Assembly (NCBI GenBank): GCA_002414125.1
Contig: DHYN01000028.1
Location: 124-5,325 of the forward strand
Direction: 5' to 3'
DNA: 5,202 bases
Source: Ruminococcus sp. UBA5129
GTDB taxonomy: Bacteria; Bacillota; Clostridia; Oscillospirales; Ruminococcaceae
A model generated the notes under the pieces. That model searched no databases. It was not told the origin of the DNA and saw only the letters and a program-made list of their open reading frames with translations. Below are positions 1 through 4,948 of the stretch, in pieces. Numbering within the stretch: position 1 is the first letter of the stretch; every line of letters begins with the position of its first letter. The position numbers and the translations under genes are program-made.

Positions 1-21
1 TTTCTCGGCTTTCGGAAGCGT

Positions 22-324
22 TCATATCGAGACGCACAAATAGCCGAGAGCCTTATTGTAGATATTTTTCGGGGTTGCCTTGGAGCTGACAAGCAGCTCG
101 GTAAAATCGACTGCATCCTCGATATTGCGTGAAAAATCGGGTATGACCTCGACATCTCCGCTGCGGTAGTCCTCGACCTCGATGCCGTATGTATTGACCT
201 CGCTGCCAAACATGTCAAGTTTGCCTGTTATCACGCGGTAGGCGACATTATTTTCGCCGTAGACTTCCATGTAAACGGCTTTGTCGCGCACTTCACGTTT
301 TATCTTTCTCATGATTCCGAACAT
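22..324 (-). CDS. DUF6514-like small protein of unknown function (100 aa)
   Basis: Function unknown. The 100-aa protein has no signal peptide or membrane segment and is probably cytoplasmic. Residues 17-55 look beta-rich (VYMEVYGE, TYGIEVED). Residues 66-96 look like a helical tail (NIEDAVDFTELLVSSKATPKN, then IYNKALGYL). This layout, with a TYGIEV-type strand, an acidic stretch and a short C-terminal helix pair containing a 'TPxxIYN' turn, is what I recall of DUF6514, a small family common in Clostridia. The assignment is from memory of the pattern, not from a search. The start at 324 is chosen because AAAGGGG sits 7 nt upstream of the ATG. An in-frame ATG at 312 has only a weak GGA. The gene has its own promoter at 403-431 and lies 166 bp downstream of the alarmone synthetase gene. 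It ends with TGA at 22-24, so it is complete. Confidence 0.75.
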   Translation of the reverse strand: MFGIMRKIKREVRDKAVYMEVYGENNVAYRVITGKLDMFGSEVNTYGIEVEDYRSGDVEVIPDFSRNIEDAVDFTELLVSSKATPKNIYNKALGYLCVSI

Positions 325-402
325 AAAAATGCCCCTTTCTTACGGCACGTCTATCTTTGTGTTGCCCTTGATCAAATAGGTTTTCAGAGATGCCCTAAAC
401 AT

Positions 403-431
403 ATTATAGCACAGATGCGCGCGTTTGTGAA
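403..431 (-). promoter_or_regulatory. Sigma-A promoter for the DUF6514-like gene
   Basis: Reading the minus strand, the -35 is TTCACA (426-431), followed by a 17-bp spacer and a perfect -10 TATAAT (403-408). The -10 is preceded by TGC, giving an extended -10. Transcription would start near 396, leaving a leader of about 70 nt before the ATG at 324. I see no convincing terminator between the synthetase gene (stop at 491) and this promoter. Read-through from upstream could therefore add to its expression. Confidence 0.8.
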
Positions 432-490
432 CGGGTGATTTTTTGGATGTTTTGGAGAAAAAAGGAGAAATAAGGCGAAAGTATGATGCG

Positions 491-1192
491 TCAGGAGAGC
501 TCGTTTATCTTGTTATAGATGTCCTGCATTTGTATGTCGGTCTCGGCGATCTTTTCGGCGCATTCGCGAAGCTCCTCCGAGAGCTGAGGCGAGAGTGCGG
601 CTGAGGTTTTGTATTTGAGCTGGTGCTCGAGACTTGCCCAGAAGTCCATAGCGATAGTGCGAATCTGGATCTCAACCGGCGCATAGACCTTGCGTGCGGC
701 GAGATAGACCGGTACATTGATTATCATATGATAGCTTCTGTAACCGCTCGGCTTTGGATTGCGGATATAGTCCTTTTTCTTTATGACAACGAAGTCATCG
801 CGTTGGCTGAGCAGATCAACGATTGCGTAAATGTCGTTGATGTAGTAGCATGTCACGCGGATTCCTGCGATATCGAGGAGATTGCTGCGTGCAGCTTCGG
901 TAGTGATTGGGAGCTCCTTTTTTCTTAGCTTGCCGATGATCGACTGAGGCGATTTAAGACGGCTCTCAATGTTGTGGATAGGGTTTCGCTGGAATTTTAC
1001 GCTGAATTCACTGTCGAGGATATTGAGGTAGGTCTTTACAACCTCGATCGCGGAGTCGTAAAGATGCTGGAGCTCGAGGAATTCGTAAAAAGTCCGCGCT
1101 ACCTGTTCCTGCATGTCCTCACTGCTGAAAATCTTTGATGTAAGGGCAGGGAGGTTGTCGAATGTCTGTTCATAGAAATCTTTTTCGTTCAT
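491..1192 (-). CDS. Small alarmone synthetase (GTP pyrophosphokinase, RelQ-like, synthetase domain only)
   Basis: Predicted to transfer pyrophosphate from ATP to GTP or GDP, making (p)ppGpp, the cytoplasmic stringent-response alarmone. The 233-aa protein carries a RelA/SpoT synthetase domain at about residues 50-200. Visible motifs are the ATP-contact segment R78-L-K80 through K88-L89, the metal-binding DIAGIRV (107-113, D107), the substrate loop YIRNPKPSGYRSYH (142-155), the catalytic EIQIRT (174-179, E174) and MDFWASLEHQLKYK (182-195). There is no HD hydrolase, TGS or ACT domain, so it is a SAS rather than a long Rel. Helical ends (1-60, 200-233) may support oligomerisation, as in RelQ. The start at 1192 is preferred because AAAGGAG lies 7 nt upstream. 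A GTG at 1222 would add 10 residues but has no ribosome site. It lies 58 bp after the lipoprotein gene, with no obvious promoter between them, so co-transcription is likely. RelP versus RelQ subtype cannot be decided by eye. Confidence 0.93.
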   Translation of the reverse strand: MNEKDFYEQTFDNLPALTSKIFSSEDMQEQVARTFYEFLELQHLYDSAIEVVKTYLNILDSEFSVKFQRNPIHNIESRLKSPQSIIGKLRKKELPITTEAARSNLLDIAGIRVTCYYINDIYAIVDLLSQRDDFVVIKKKDYIRNPKPSGYRSYHMIINVPVYLAARKVYAPVEIQIRTIAMDFWASLEHQLKYKTSAALSPQLSEELRECAEKIAETDIQMQDIYNKINELS

Positions 1193-1218
1193 GAGGATGC
1201 TCCTTTCGTTTATAGAAA

Positions 1219-1238
1219 GCACCGTCCGGAGCCGATGC
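1219..1238 (-). other. Short hairpin between lipoprotein gene and synthetase gene
   Basis: In the minus-strand RNA, GCAUCG (1238-1233) pairs with CGGUGC (1224-1219), including one U·G pair, around an 8-nt loop. It is followed by UUUC and then, about 12 nt later, by the AAAGGAG of the synthetase gene. The U-run is too short for a convincing terminator. It could be a weak attenuator or an RNA-processing or stability element within the operon. It also overlaps the alternative GTG start, another reason to disfavour that start. Confidence 0.3.
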
Positions 1239-1250
1239 AGTGTTGTATCA

Positions 1251-2177
1251 TTATTTCATGGCGTTAATGACTGTTTTTATCACTGAAATGTAGTCCTTTT
1301 CGGCAGCCGGCTTGTTAGCATCCGTTAGTATTGCCATAGCAGCGGGTGGAAGCTCATCGCTCGGAACTACAGCGAGCGTACTTGAAGCTGTGTCTACCAT
1401 AATCATGAAGCCTTTTTCGGAGCTGTATCGGCGGTCGTGATACGACTTGCAGATCTCCTCGTTAGATGAGCCGGTGCCGTTGGAGGTCGCAAGGATCGAG
1501 ACATTCATTTCGGAATCCTTACAGAAAGCTTCGAGCTCACTGAGCTGTTCGGGAGTGAAGATACCGGCATTATCGAAAACATATGACGGACAAGCCTCGC
1601 CGAGCATCAGGATCGACAGTGCAGCACTTTGATAATTTCCATTAACTATCTCACGGGTTGCCAAGGAGAAGGCAAGTGTTTCCGCAGATTCGGATATATA
1701 AGATGTGCAGCTTCCCTTTTTATAGAGGTAGTCATTATTGGTATCGTTGTTGATGAGGAGGAGCATTCCGCTGCCTCTGCCGCTATAGATGTCTATATAC
1801 GATTTCTCAGCGTATTCGGCAGGAGATGCACCGCCGAGGTCATCGACAGTAACTACGGCTGTGTTTAGAAGGCGGTTCTCATAGAGCCATTCGCAGTAGT
1901 TGTTGAGGGATGAAATATCTTCCGCAGAGAGCAGATTTGCGTTGTCGTAAACGTAGCTGCCCTTAGCAGGAGCGAGATCTCTTATGGGAGGCTGCTGAGT
2001 AGTCGTCTGATCCTCGGTAATGGGTTCGGTCATGGCTTCCGCAGATGTCTCGGTGACTTTTTCAGAGCTGTCGGTTTTTGATCTTGAGTTGTGTTTTTTA
2101 TCTCCGCATCCGCCCAGTACTGATGCGATAAGAAGTGCCGATACGGCGGCTGACAAAAATTTTTTCAAAAAAATCAT
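1251..2177 (-). CDS. Putative lipoprotein with two tandem TPM-like (DUF477-like) segments
   Basis: Predicted membrane-anchored, surface-exposed lipoprotein; function unknown. From the ATG at 2177 it is 308 aa. Lys5-Lys6, a hydrophobic stretch (7-21) and the lipobox LGGC put the lipidated cysteine at 24. Residues 25-70 form a Ser/Thr/Glu-rich low-complexity linker. Two related segments follow. The first begins YVYDNANLLSAEDISSLNNY (residue 75 on); the second begins YVFDNAGIFTPEQLSELEAF (residue 199 on). Each continues into predicted alternating strands such as GSGMLLLINND and EKGFMIMVDT. The 'DNAxxL/F(S/T)xEqxxxL' opening is typical of TPM domains, as in YgcG-type proteins. The usual C-terminal membrane helix and Gly-rich tail are absent. 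The start is uncertain: GTG at 2186, ATG at 2177 and TTG at 2168 are all in frame, none with a strong ribosome site. All keep the signal peptide. It is first in a likely operon with the alarmone synthetase and diverges from ogg. Confidence 0.8.
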   Translation of the reverse strand: MIFLKKFLSAAVSALLIASVLGGCGDKKHNSRSKTDSSEKVTETSAEAMTEPITEDQTTTQQPPIRDLAPAKGSYVYDNANLLSAEDISSLNNYCEWLYENRLLNTAVVTVDDLGGASPAEYAEKSYIDIYSGRGSGMLLLINNDTNNDYLYKKGSCTSYISESAETLAFSLATREIVNGNYQSAALSILMLGEACPSYVFDNAGIFTPEQLSELEAFCKDSEMNVSILATSNGTGSSNEEICKSYHDRRYSSEKGFMIMVDTASSTLAVVPSDELPPAAMAILTDANKPAAEKDYISVIKTVINAMK

Positions 2178-2186
2178 TCCAATCAC

Positions 2187-2215
2187 TTGTAATATACTTT
2201 ATATTTTAGTATAAT
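2187..2215 (+). promoter_or_regulatory. Promoter for the 8-oxoguanine glycosylase gene
   Basis: TTGTAA (2187-2192), a 17-bp spacer and a perfect TATAAT (2210-2215). The predicted start near 2222 gives a leader of about 56 nt. A second TATAAT at 2233-2238 has no -35 at proper spacing, so it is less likely to be used. The promoter interlocks with the minus-strand promoter at 2203-2231. Confidence 0.7.
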
Positions 2216-2231
2216 TTAAATGAAAAATCAA
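2203..2231 (-). promoter_or_regulatory. Promoter for the lipoprotein-synthetase operon
   Basis: On the minus strand, TTGATT (2226-2231), a 17-bp spacer and TAAAAT (2203-2208) make a good sigma-A match. The predicted transcription start is near 2196, giving a leader of about 20 nt to the ATG at 2177. The -10 lies inside the spacer of the oppositely directed ogg promoter. Confidence 0.65.
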
Positions 2232-2277
2232 GTATAATGCGATTTTATATGAAATTTTAACGAAAAGAGTGATGATT

Positions 2278-3087
2278 ATGGATTATTCTATCAGAGGATG
2301 CGACATTATTGTAAGTGAGCGTGACTTGGATCTTGATGAAACGCTCGACTGCGGACAGGCTTTCCGTTGGAAAAAGATCGCCTCAGACTATGACTGCACA
2401 TACGAGGGACGTTTCCTTAACGACTATCTCATGGTTTCGCAGGAGAAGAGTGGACAGTTCATTTTCCACAACACCACTGAGGAGGATTTGCTCGGGAAAT
2501 GGGTGGATTATTTTGATCTTTCGACCGATTACAGCGAGATAAAGCGGAGACTCTCAGAGGATGAGACACTTTCAAAAGCTTGCGGATTCGCAGGGGGAAT
2601 CAGACTTCTGAGACAGGATAAATGGGAGTGTCTTATCTCGTTTATCATTTCTCAGAACAATAATATACCGAGAATAAAAGGGATAATCGACAGGCTGTGT
2701 GAAAGATACGAAGGACGTTTTCCTACAGCAGATGAGCTTTCTCGCGAAACTGCGGATTCGCTTGCATATCTGCGCAGCGGTTTCCGAGCAAAGTACATAG
2801 AGGACGCATCCAAGCGCACCGCTTCCGGCAACACAGCGCTCGACACGATCGCTAAGCTGCCTATCGAAGAGGCGAGAAGTGCTCTGCGCGAAATAAAAGG
2901 AGTCGGACCGAAGGTTGCAGAATGTGTGCTTCTTTTCGGCATGCATCGAACAGAGGCTTTCCCGATTGACGTGTGGATAAAGCGTGTTATGGCTGAATAC
3001 TATCCGAACGGTTTTCCTGCGTTTGCGGCGGATATTGCAGGCATTGCCCAGCAGTATCTTTTCCATTATATACGATGCAATAGTTAA
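2278..3087 (+). CDS. ogg: 8-oxoguanine DNA glycosylase/AP lyase (OGG1-type, HhH-GPD superfamily)
   Basis: Base-excision repair enzyme predicted to remove 8-oxoguanine from DNA and nick the abasic site. The 269-aa protein shows the OGG architecture. An N-terminal domain contains LDCGQAFRW (23-31), comparable to the CQSFRW region of human OGG1. The DNA-contact segment is SQNNNIPRIK (125-134). The helix-hairpin-helix is EIKGVGPKVAECVLLFGM (205-222), whose K212 aligns with the catalytic lysine (K249 of human OGG1). FPIDVWIKRV (228-237) carries the catalytic D231. It ends YLFHYIRCNS, where bacterial members usually end, so it is full length. ATG 2278 is chosen over GTG 2269 and ATG 2272 because the AAGAG-type site ends 8 nt upstream of it and is too close to the others. 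It stands alone behind its own promoter, opposite the lipoprotein operon. Oxidative-stress control is plausible, but no operator is identified. Confidence 0.95.
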   Translation: MDYSIRGCDIIVSERDLDLDETLDCGQAFRWKKIASDYDCTYEGRFLNDYLMVSQEKSGQFIFHNTTEEDLLGKWVDYFDLSTDYSEIKRRLSEDETLSKACGFAGGIRLLRQDKWECLISFIISQNNNIPRIKGIIDRLCERYEGRFPTADELSRETADSLAYLRSGFRAKYIEDASKRTASGNTALDTIAKLPIEEARSALREIKGVGPKVAECVLLFGMHRTEAFPIDVWIKRVMAEYYPNGFPAFAADIAGIAQQYLFHYIRCNS

Positions 3088-3091
3088 AATA

Positions 3092-3171
3092 GACAAACTT
3101 CGAGTGCAAAATTTGTCAAAATTTTCCGATGAAAATGCTTGTCTACCGATTGTATTAGAATTCGTCTAATA
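3092..3171. repeat. Series of short AT-rich inverted repeats after ogg
   Basis: Three inverted repeats follow the ogg stop. GACAAA (3092-3097) pairs with TTTGTC (3112-3117). ATTTTC (3121-3126) pairs with GAAAAT (3131-3136) around the loop CGAT. TATTAGA (3153-3159) pairs with TCTAATA (3165-3171) around a 5-nt loop. AGACAA (3091-3096) can also pair with TTGTCT (3139-3144), enclosing the second hairpin. The stems are AT-rich and lack a proper U-tract, so they are at best a weak terminator or an mRNA 3'-end structure. Confidence 0.45.
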
Positions 3172-3219
3172 TTATTTCAACTTTCAACTTGTTGGTAACA
3201 TTGCGGATATATCGTTGAT

Positions 3220-3294
3220 TTTTCCACTGTTTCCACAGAGTTTTCAACATGTTCCGCAACGGTTTTCCACTCTTTCCACCTACTTTTCAACACC
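3220..3294 (+). repeat. Helically phased array of DnaA-box-like 9-mers in a 43-bp imperfect duplication
   Basis: The 9-mers TTTTCCACT (3220), GTTTCCACA (3229), TTTTCAACA (3241), a degenerate GTTCCGCAA (3251), TTTTCCACT (3263), CTTTCCACC (3272) and TTTTCAACA (3284) all read in the same direction. Start spacings are 9, 12, 10, 12, 9 and 12 bp. The first three and last three form two 30-bp blocks offset by 43 bp, with 26 of 30 positions identical. Five of the seven differ at one position from the relaxed DnaA box TTWTNCACA; CTTTCCACC has two differences and GTTCCGCAA more. None matches it exactly. This suggests a cooperative protein-binding array, perhaps for DnaA, but no dnaA or dnaN gene is in view. 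Confidence 0.6.
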
Positions 3295-3468
3295 TGTTTG
3301 AAAGTTTTTAATTCTACGACTTGTATATGTCTATGGAAAAATGTCCATAATTGGTATTGAACTGCCCTTATATTTCGGAGTTTTAACGAATCCGACAAAA
3401 AATATCGGGGCTTGACAAATCGTGCAAAATCTGCTTGCAACGGTGATACGCCGAAAGGAGTTCATGAC

Positions 3469-3717
3469 ATGGTAAAAGGTGTAAACAAGCGCATAATCGA
3501 AGTAAACAATACGGAGAATCCCTACTTTGAACGGGCGGTGCTCTATCTGAGACCGTCTGTGAGAGAGCTGCCGAACCAAGTAACGCTTGCTGAGGCGGAA
3601 AGCTTTCTTGAAGCGCTCGGTGAAATGCCGTGCAGACCGCGCAATACAGGCAAAAAACTTATTGTACTGTTGTTTGCGGCTGTCACAGCGGCAGCAGTGC
3701 TTCTTATGTTTCTTTGA
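3469..3717 (+). CDS. Small protein with C-terminal membrane anchor, unknown function (82 aa)
   Basis: I do not recognise the family. The 82-aa product starts MVKGVNKRIIEVNNTENPYF and has a short cytoplasmic-looking body. Residues 7-30 probably form a beta/alpha element, and residues 38-52 an amphipathic helix (VTLAEAESFLEALGE). A basic stretch (R56 to K63) is followed by a hydrophobic segment at about 64-82 (LIVLLFAAVTAAAVLLMFL) that runs to the very C-terminus. This is the layout of a tail-anchored protein with its N-terminus inside. The start is well supported: AAAGGAG (3454-3460) lies 8 nt upstream of the ATG. In-frame codons further upstream precede this site. It has no partner gene within 90 bp. 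It follows the DnaA-box-like array and precedes the araC-type gene, which has its own promoter. Confidence 0.8.
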   Translation: MVKGVNKRIIEVNNTENPYFERAVLYLRPSVRELPNQVTLAEAESFLEALGEMPCRPRNTGKKLIVLLFAAVTAAAVLLMFL

Positions 3718-3757
3718 GTCAATATAGTCTTATCTGTGCAATATTCTCCGAAAAGTG

Positions 3758-3786
3758 TGGACAAATTGTTTTCGATGTGGTATAAT
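3758..3786 (+). promoter_or_regulatory. Sigma-A promoter for the AraC-family gene
   Basis: TGGACA (3758-3763), a 17-bp spacer and TATAAT (3781-3786), with TGG directly before the -10 (extended -10). Transcription should start near 3793, leaving only about 23 nt before the ATG at 3816. This near-consensus promoter separates the regulator gene from the small membrane protein gene. Confidence 0.85.
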
Positions 3787-3815
3787 TGAACTATAAAATG
3801 ATCGGAGGCAGAAGT

Positions 3816-4679
3816 ATGGAGCAGAGAGATACCGCAAAATTCAGAAACAAACTGTCAAAGCGAATAATAAGCACTCCGGGAGCTGCCGCTAAGCATTCGT
3901 TTTTCTATATGCAGGAGATCGGCTGGCTAAAGGCGGACGAGCTTGCTTCGTCACATCGCCAAAGCCTTGATTCATTTCTGTTTGTGGCAGTCATTTCTGG
4001 CTGCGGCGAGCTCTCTTACGAAAACGAGACATTTGCTGTCAGTGCAGGGGAGTGTTTTTTCGTTGACTGCCGCGTCCCGCATTCATACAGATGCTCCCCG
4101 GATGACCCGTGGGAGATCATGTTTGTCCATTTTAACGGGAGTACATCGGAGCAGTATTATGAGTATTTTCTTACTCAGTCGAAAAATATTTTCAGATCCT
4201 CATCGTTCGACCGAATAGTTTCAACGATAACCGAGCTTATCAGGATCAATGAGTTTTGCGACCAAAATACCGAGGTGCTGACATCGAAATCTATCGTTGA
4301 CCTGCTCACGCTCGCGCTGACAGTCAGCAGCGATGAGAAACGCTATGATACCAAGCTGCGCTTGAAGCTTGCCTCGGTGCATACCTATATAAATGAGCAT
4401 TTCAACGAGGAGCTTTCCCTTGAGGGTCTCGCCTCTAAGTTTTACATCAGTAAATATTACCTCACACGCGAGTACAAGAAGATATACGGTACGACTATCT
4501 TCCAGCATATCATCACCGCCCGAATAAACTACTGTAAGGAGCTCCTGAGGTTTTCGGACAAATCTGTTGAGGAGATAGCCCACCTGTGCGGATTCAACGA
4601 TCAAAGCTACTTTACAAGGCAGTTCAAGAAGGTCGAAAACATGACCTGTGTTGCATACCGTAAAACGTGGAGAAGGTGA
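3816..4679 (+). CDS. AraC-family transcriptional regulator (cupin sensor plus double HTH)
   Basis: Predicted DNA-binding regulator of a carbohydrate- or stress-type regulon; ligand and targets unknown. The 287-aa protein has the common two-domain build. An N-terminal cupin-type sensor spans about 45-115 (LDSFLFVAVISGCGELSYEN, the turn AGECFFVDCRVPHSY at 77-91, then WEIMFVHFNG at 99-108). It is followed by a helical linker and a C-terminal AraC DNA-binding domain. The first HTH is at about 201-225 (LEGLASKFYISKYYLTREYK) and the second at about 251-272 (VEEIAHLCGFNDQSYFTRQF), including the family signature. Length is normal for the family. ATG 3816 is chosen because CGGAGG (3803-3808) lies 7 nt upstream; upstream in-frame codons lie across the predicted transcription start. 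The gene is monocistronic, between its own promoter and a terminator. No sugar-utilisation gene is adjacent in the window, so the target cannot be inferred. Confidence 0.95.
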   Translation: MEQRDTAKFRNKLSKRIISTPGAAAKHSFFYMQEIGWLKADELASSHRQSLDSFLFVAVISGCGELSYENETFAVSAGECFFVDCRVPHSYRCSPDDPWEIMFVHFNGSTSEQYYEYFLTQSKNIFRSSSFDRIVSTITELIRINEFCDQNTEVLTSKSIVDLLTLALTVSSDEKRYDTKLRLKLASVHTYINEHFNEELSLEGLASKFYISKYYLTREYKKIYGTTIFQHIITARINYCKELLRFSDKSVEEIAHLCGFNDQSYFTRQFKKVENMTCVAYRKTWRR

Positions 4680-4703
4680 CAATAGAAAGTACTATATAAA
4701 AAA

Positions 4704-4753
4704 ATGCCGTATTATTTATGAGCTTAACTCAAAATACTACGGTGTTGCTTTTT
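4704..4753 (+). terminator. Rho-independent terminator after the AraC-family gene
   Basis: CCGTA (4707-4711), TATTT (4713-4717) and TGAG (4719-4722) pair with CTCA (4728-4731), AAATA (4732-4736) and TACGG (4738-4742) around a CTTAA loop. There is one mismatch and one bulged A. G·U pairs extend the foot to 4704/4745. A run of five T (4749-4753) follows. An A-run just before the stem could give weak activity on the opposite strand, but no minus-strand gene enters from the right. Confidence 0.85.
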
Positions 4754-4913
4754 ACAGATATTTACCGCTCAATGATATTATAAAGATATTATAAAAAAAT
4801 TTTCTTTTATGGTGTTTCTTTTTGACTTGGCTTTATTTTATTTGAAAATTCATTTGATATGTTTATGAAGAATAATATAAAACTTAATATTATTAGGTTA
4901 TTGGCGACAATTA
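4754..4913. other. AT-rich non-coding spacer upstream of the T-box promoter
   Basis: No supported gene on either strand. It contains an exact 11-bp tandem repeat (4774-4795), a TTGACT at 4822-4827 without a matching -10, and an 8-bp perfect inverted repeat. In that repeat AATAATAT (4871-4878) faces ATATTATT (4887-4894), separated by 8 bp and ending about 20 bp before the -35 of the next promoter. The AT-richness could act as an UP element or a regulator site, but nothing here is diagnostic. Confidence 0.6.
4774..4795. repeat. Exact 11-bp tandem repeat (GATATTATAAA x2)
   Basis: GATATTATAAA occurs twice with no gap (4774-4784 and 4785-4795). The two copies lie one helical turn apart, so the same face is presented twice. 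Each copy contains TATAAT on the minus strand, but no -35 is found at proper spacing. It may be an operator half-site pair or simple slippage in AT-rich DNA. Confidence 0.7.
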
Positions 4914-4942
4914 TTGACTGTTTGCAGCAGTTGTGATACAAT
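4914..4942 (+). promoter_or_regulatory. Sigma-A promoter driving the T-box leader
   Basis: TTGACT (4914-4919), a 17-bp spacer and TACAAT (4937-4942), with TGA directly before the -10 (extended -10). Transcription should start near 4949, about 22 nt before the 5' arm of T-box stem I. This fits the usual layout of T-box leaders. Confidence 0.88.
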
Positions 4943-4948
4943 TAAGAA

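Larger units (their letters stand above)
3088..3468 (+). other. 381-bp non-coding region between ogg and the small membrane protein gene
   Basis: No supported gene on either strand. The left part (3091-3171) carries several short inverted repeats and no strong U-tract, so a standard ogg terminator is not evident. The centre (3220-3294) holds the TTTTCCAC/TTTTCAAC array, followed by an inverted repeat TTTCAA/TTGAAA (3285-3290 and 3298-3303) that overlaps its last unit. Further on is an inverted repeat TATGGA/TCCATA (3332-3337 and 3344-3349). The right end has TTGACA at 3412-3417 with no good -10 at 17 bp. It ends with AAAGGAG at 3454-3460, which serves the gene at 3469. Confidence 0.7.

Noticed and set aside
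4..48. CTCGGCT/AGCCGAG inverted repeat spanning the end of the DUF6514-like gene, considered as a terminator
   Set aside because: The arms are 31 nt apart and the minus-strand flank reads AAA rather than a T-run, so it is not a standard terminator for that gene. The rest lies outside the window.
441..480. Purine-rich GGAGAAA-like repeats (plus strand) between the synthetase and DUF6514-like genes, considered as ribosome sites or an element
   Set aside because: No plus-strand ORF starts after them, and on the minus strand they are only a pyrimidine tract upstream of a good promoter. No defined feature can be supported.
1193..1222. Ten-residue N-terminal extension of the alarmone synthetase from a GTG at 1222
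   Set aside because: There is no ribosome site before the GTG and it lies within a hairpin. AAAGGAG 7 nt before the ATG at 1192 fits far better.
2233..2238. Second TATAAT upstream of ogg
   Set aside because: No -35-like hexamer lies at 16-19 bp upstream. The TATAAT at 2210-2215 has a better partner.
2572..3096. Minus-strand 174-codon open frame opposite ogg
   Set aside because: It is a shadow of the strongly conserved glycosylase reading frame. The product resembles no family.
3177..3440. Minus-strand 87-codon open frame over the ogg-downstream intergenic region, with a repetitive Lys/Glu/Val-rich product
   Set aside because: It starts at a TTG with no ribosome site, and its composition simply mirrors the TTTTCCAC/TTTTCAAC array read in reverse. 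No family resemblance.
3412..3440. Possible promoter for the small membrane protein gene, TTGACA at 3412-3417
   Set aside because: The hexamer at 17-bp spacing (TTGCAA, 3435-3440) is a poor -10 despite a preceding TGC, and no better -10 lies within 16-19 bp. Not listed as a promoter.
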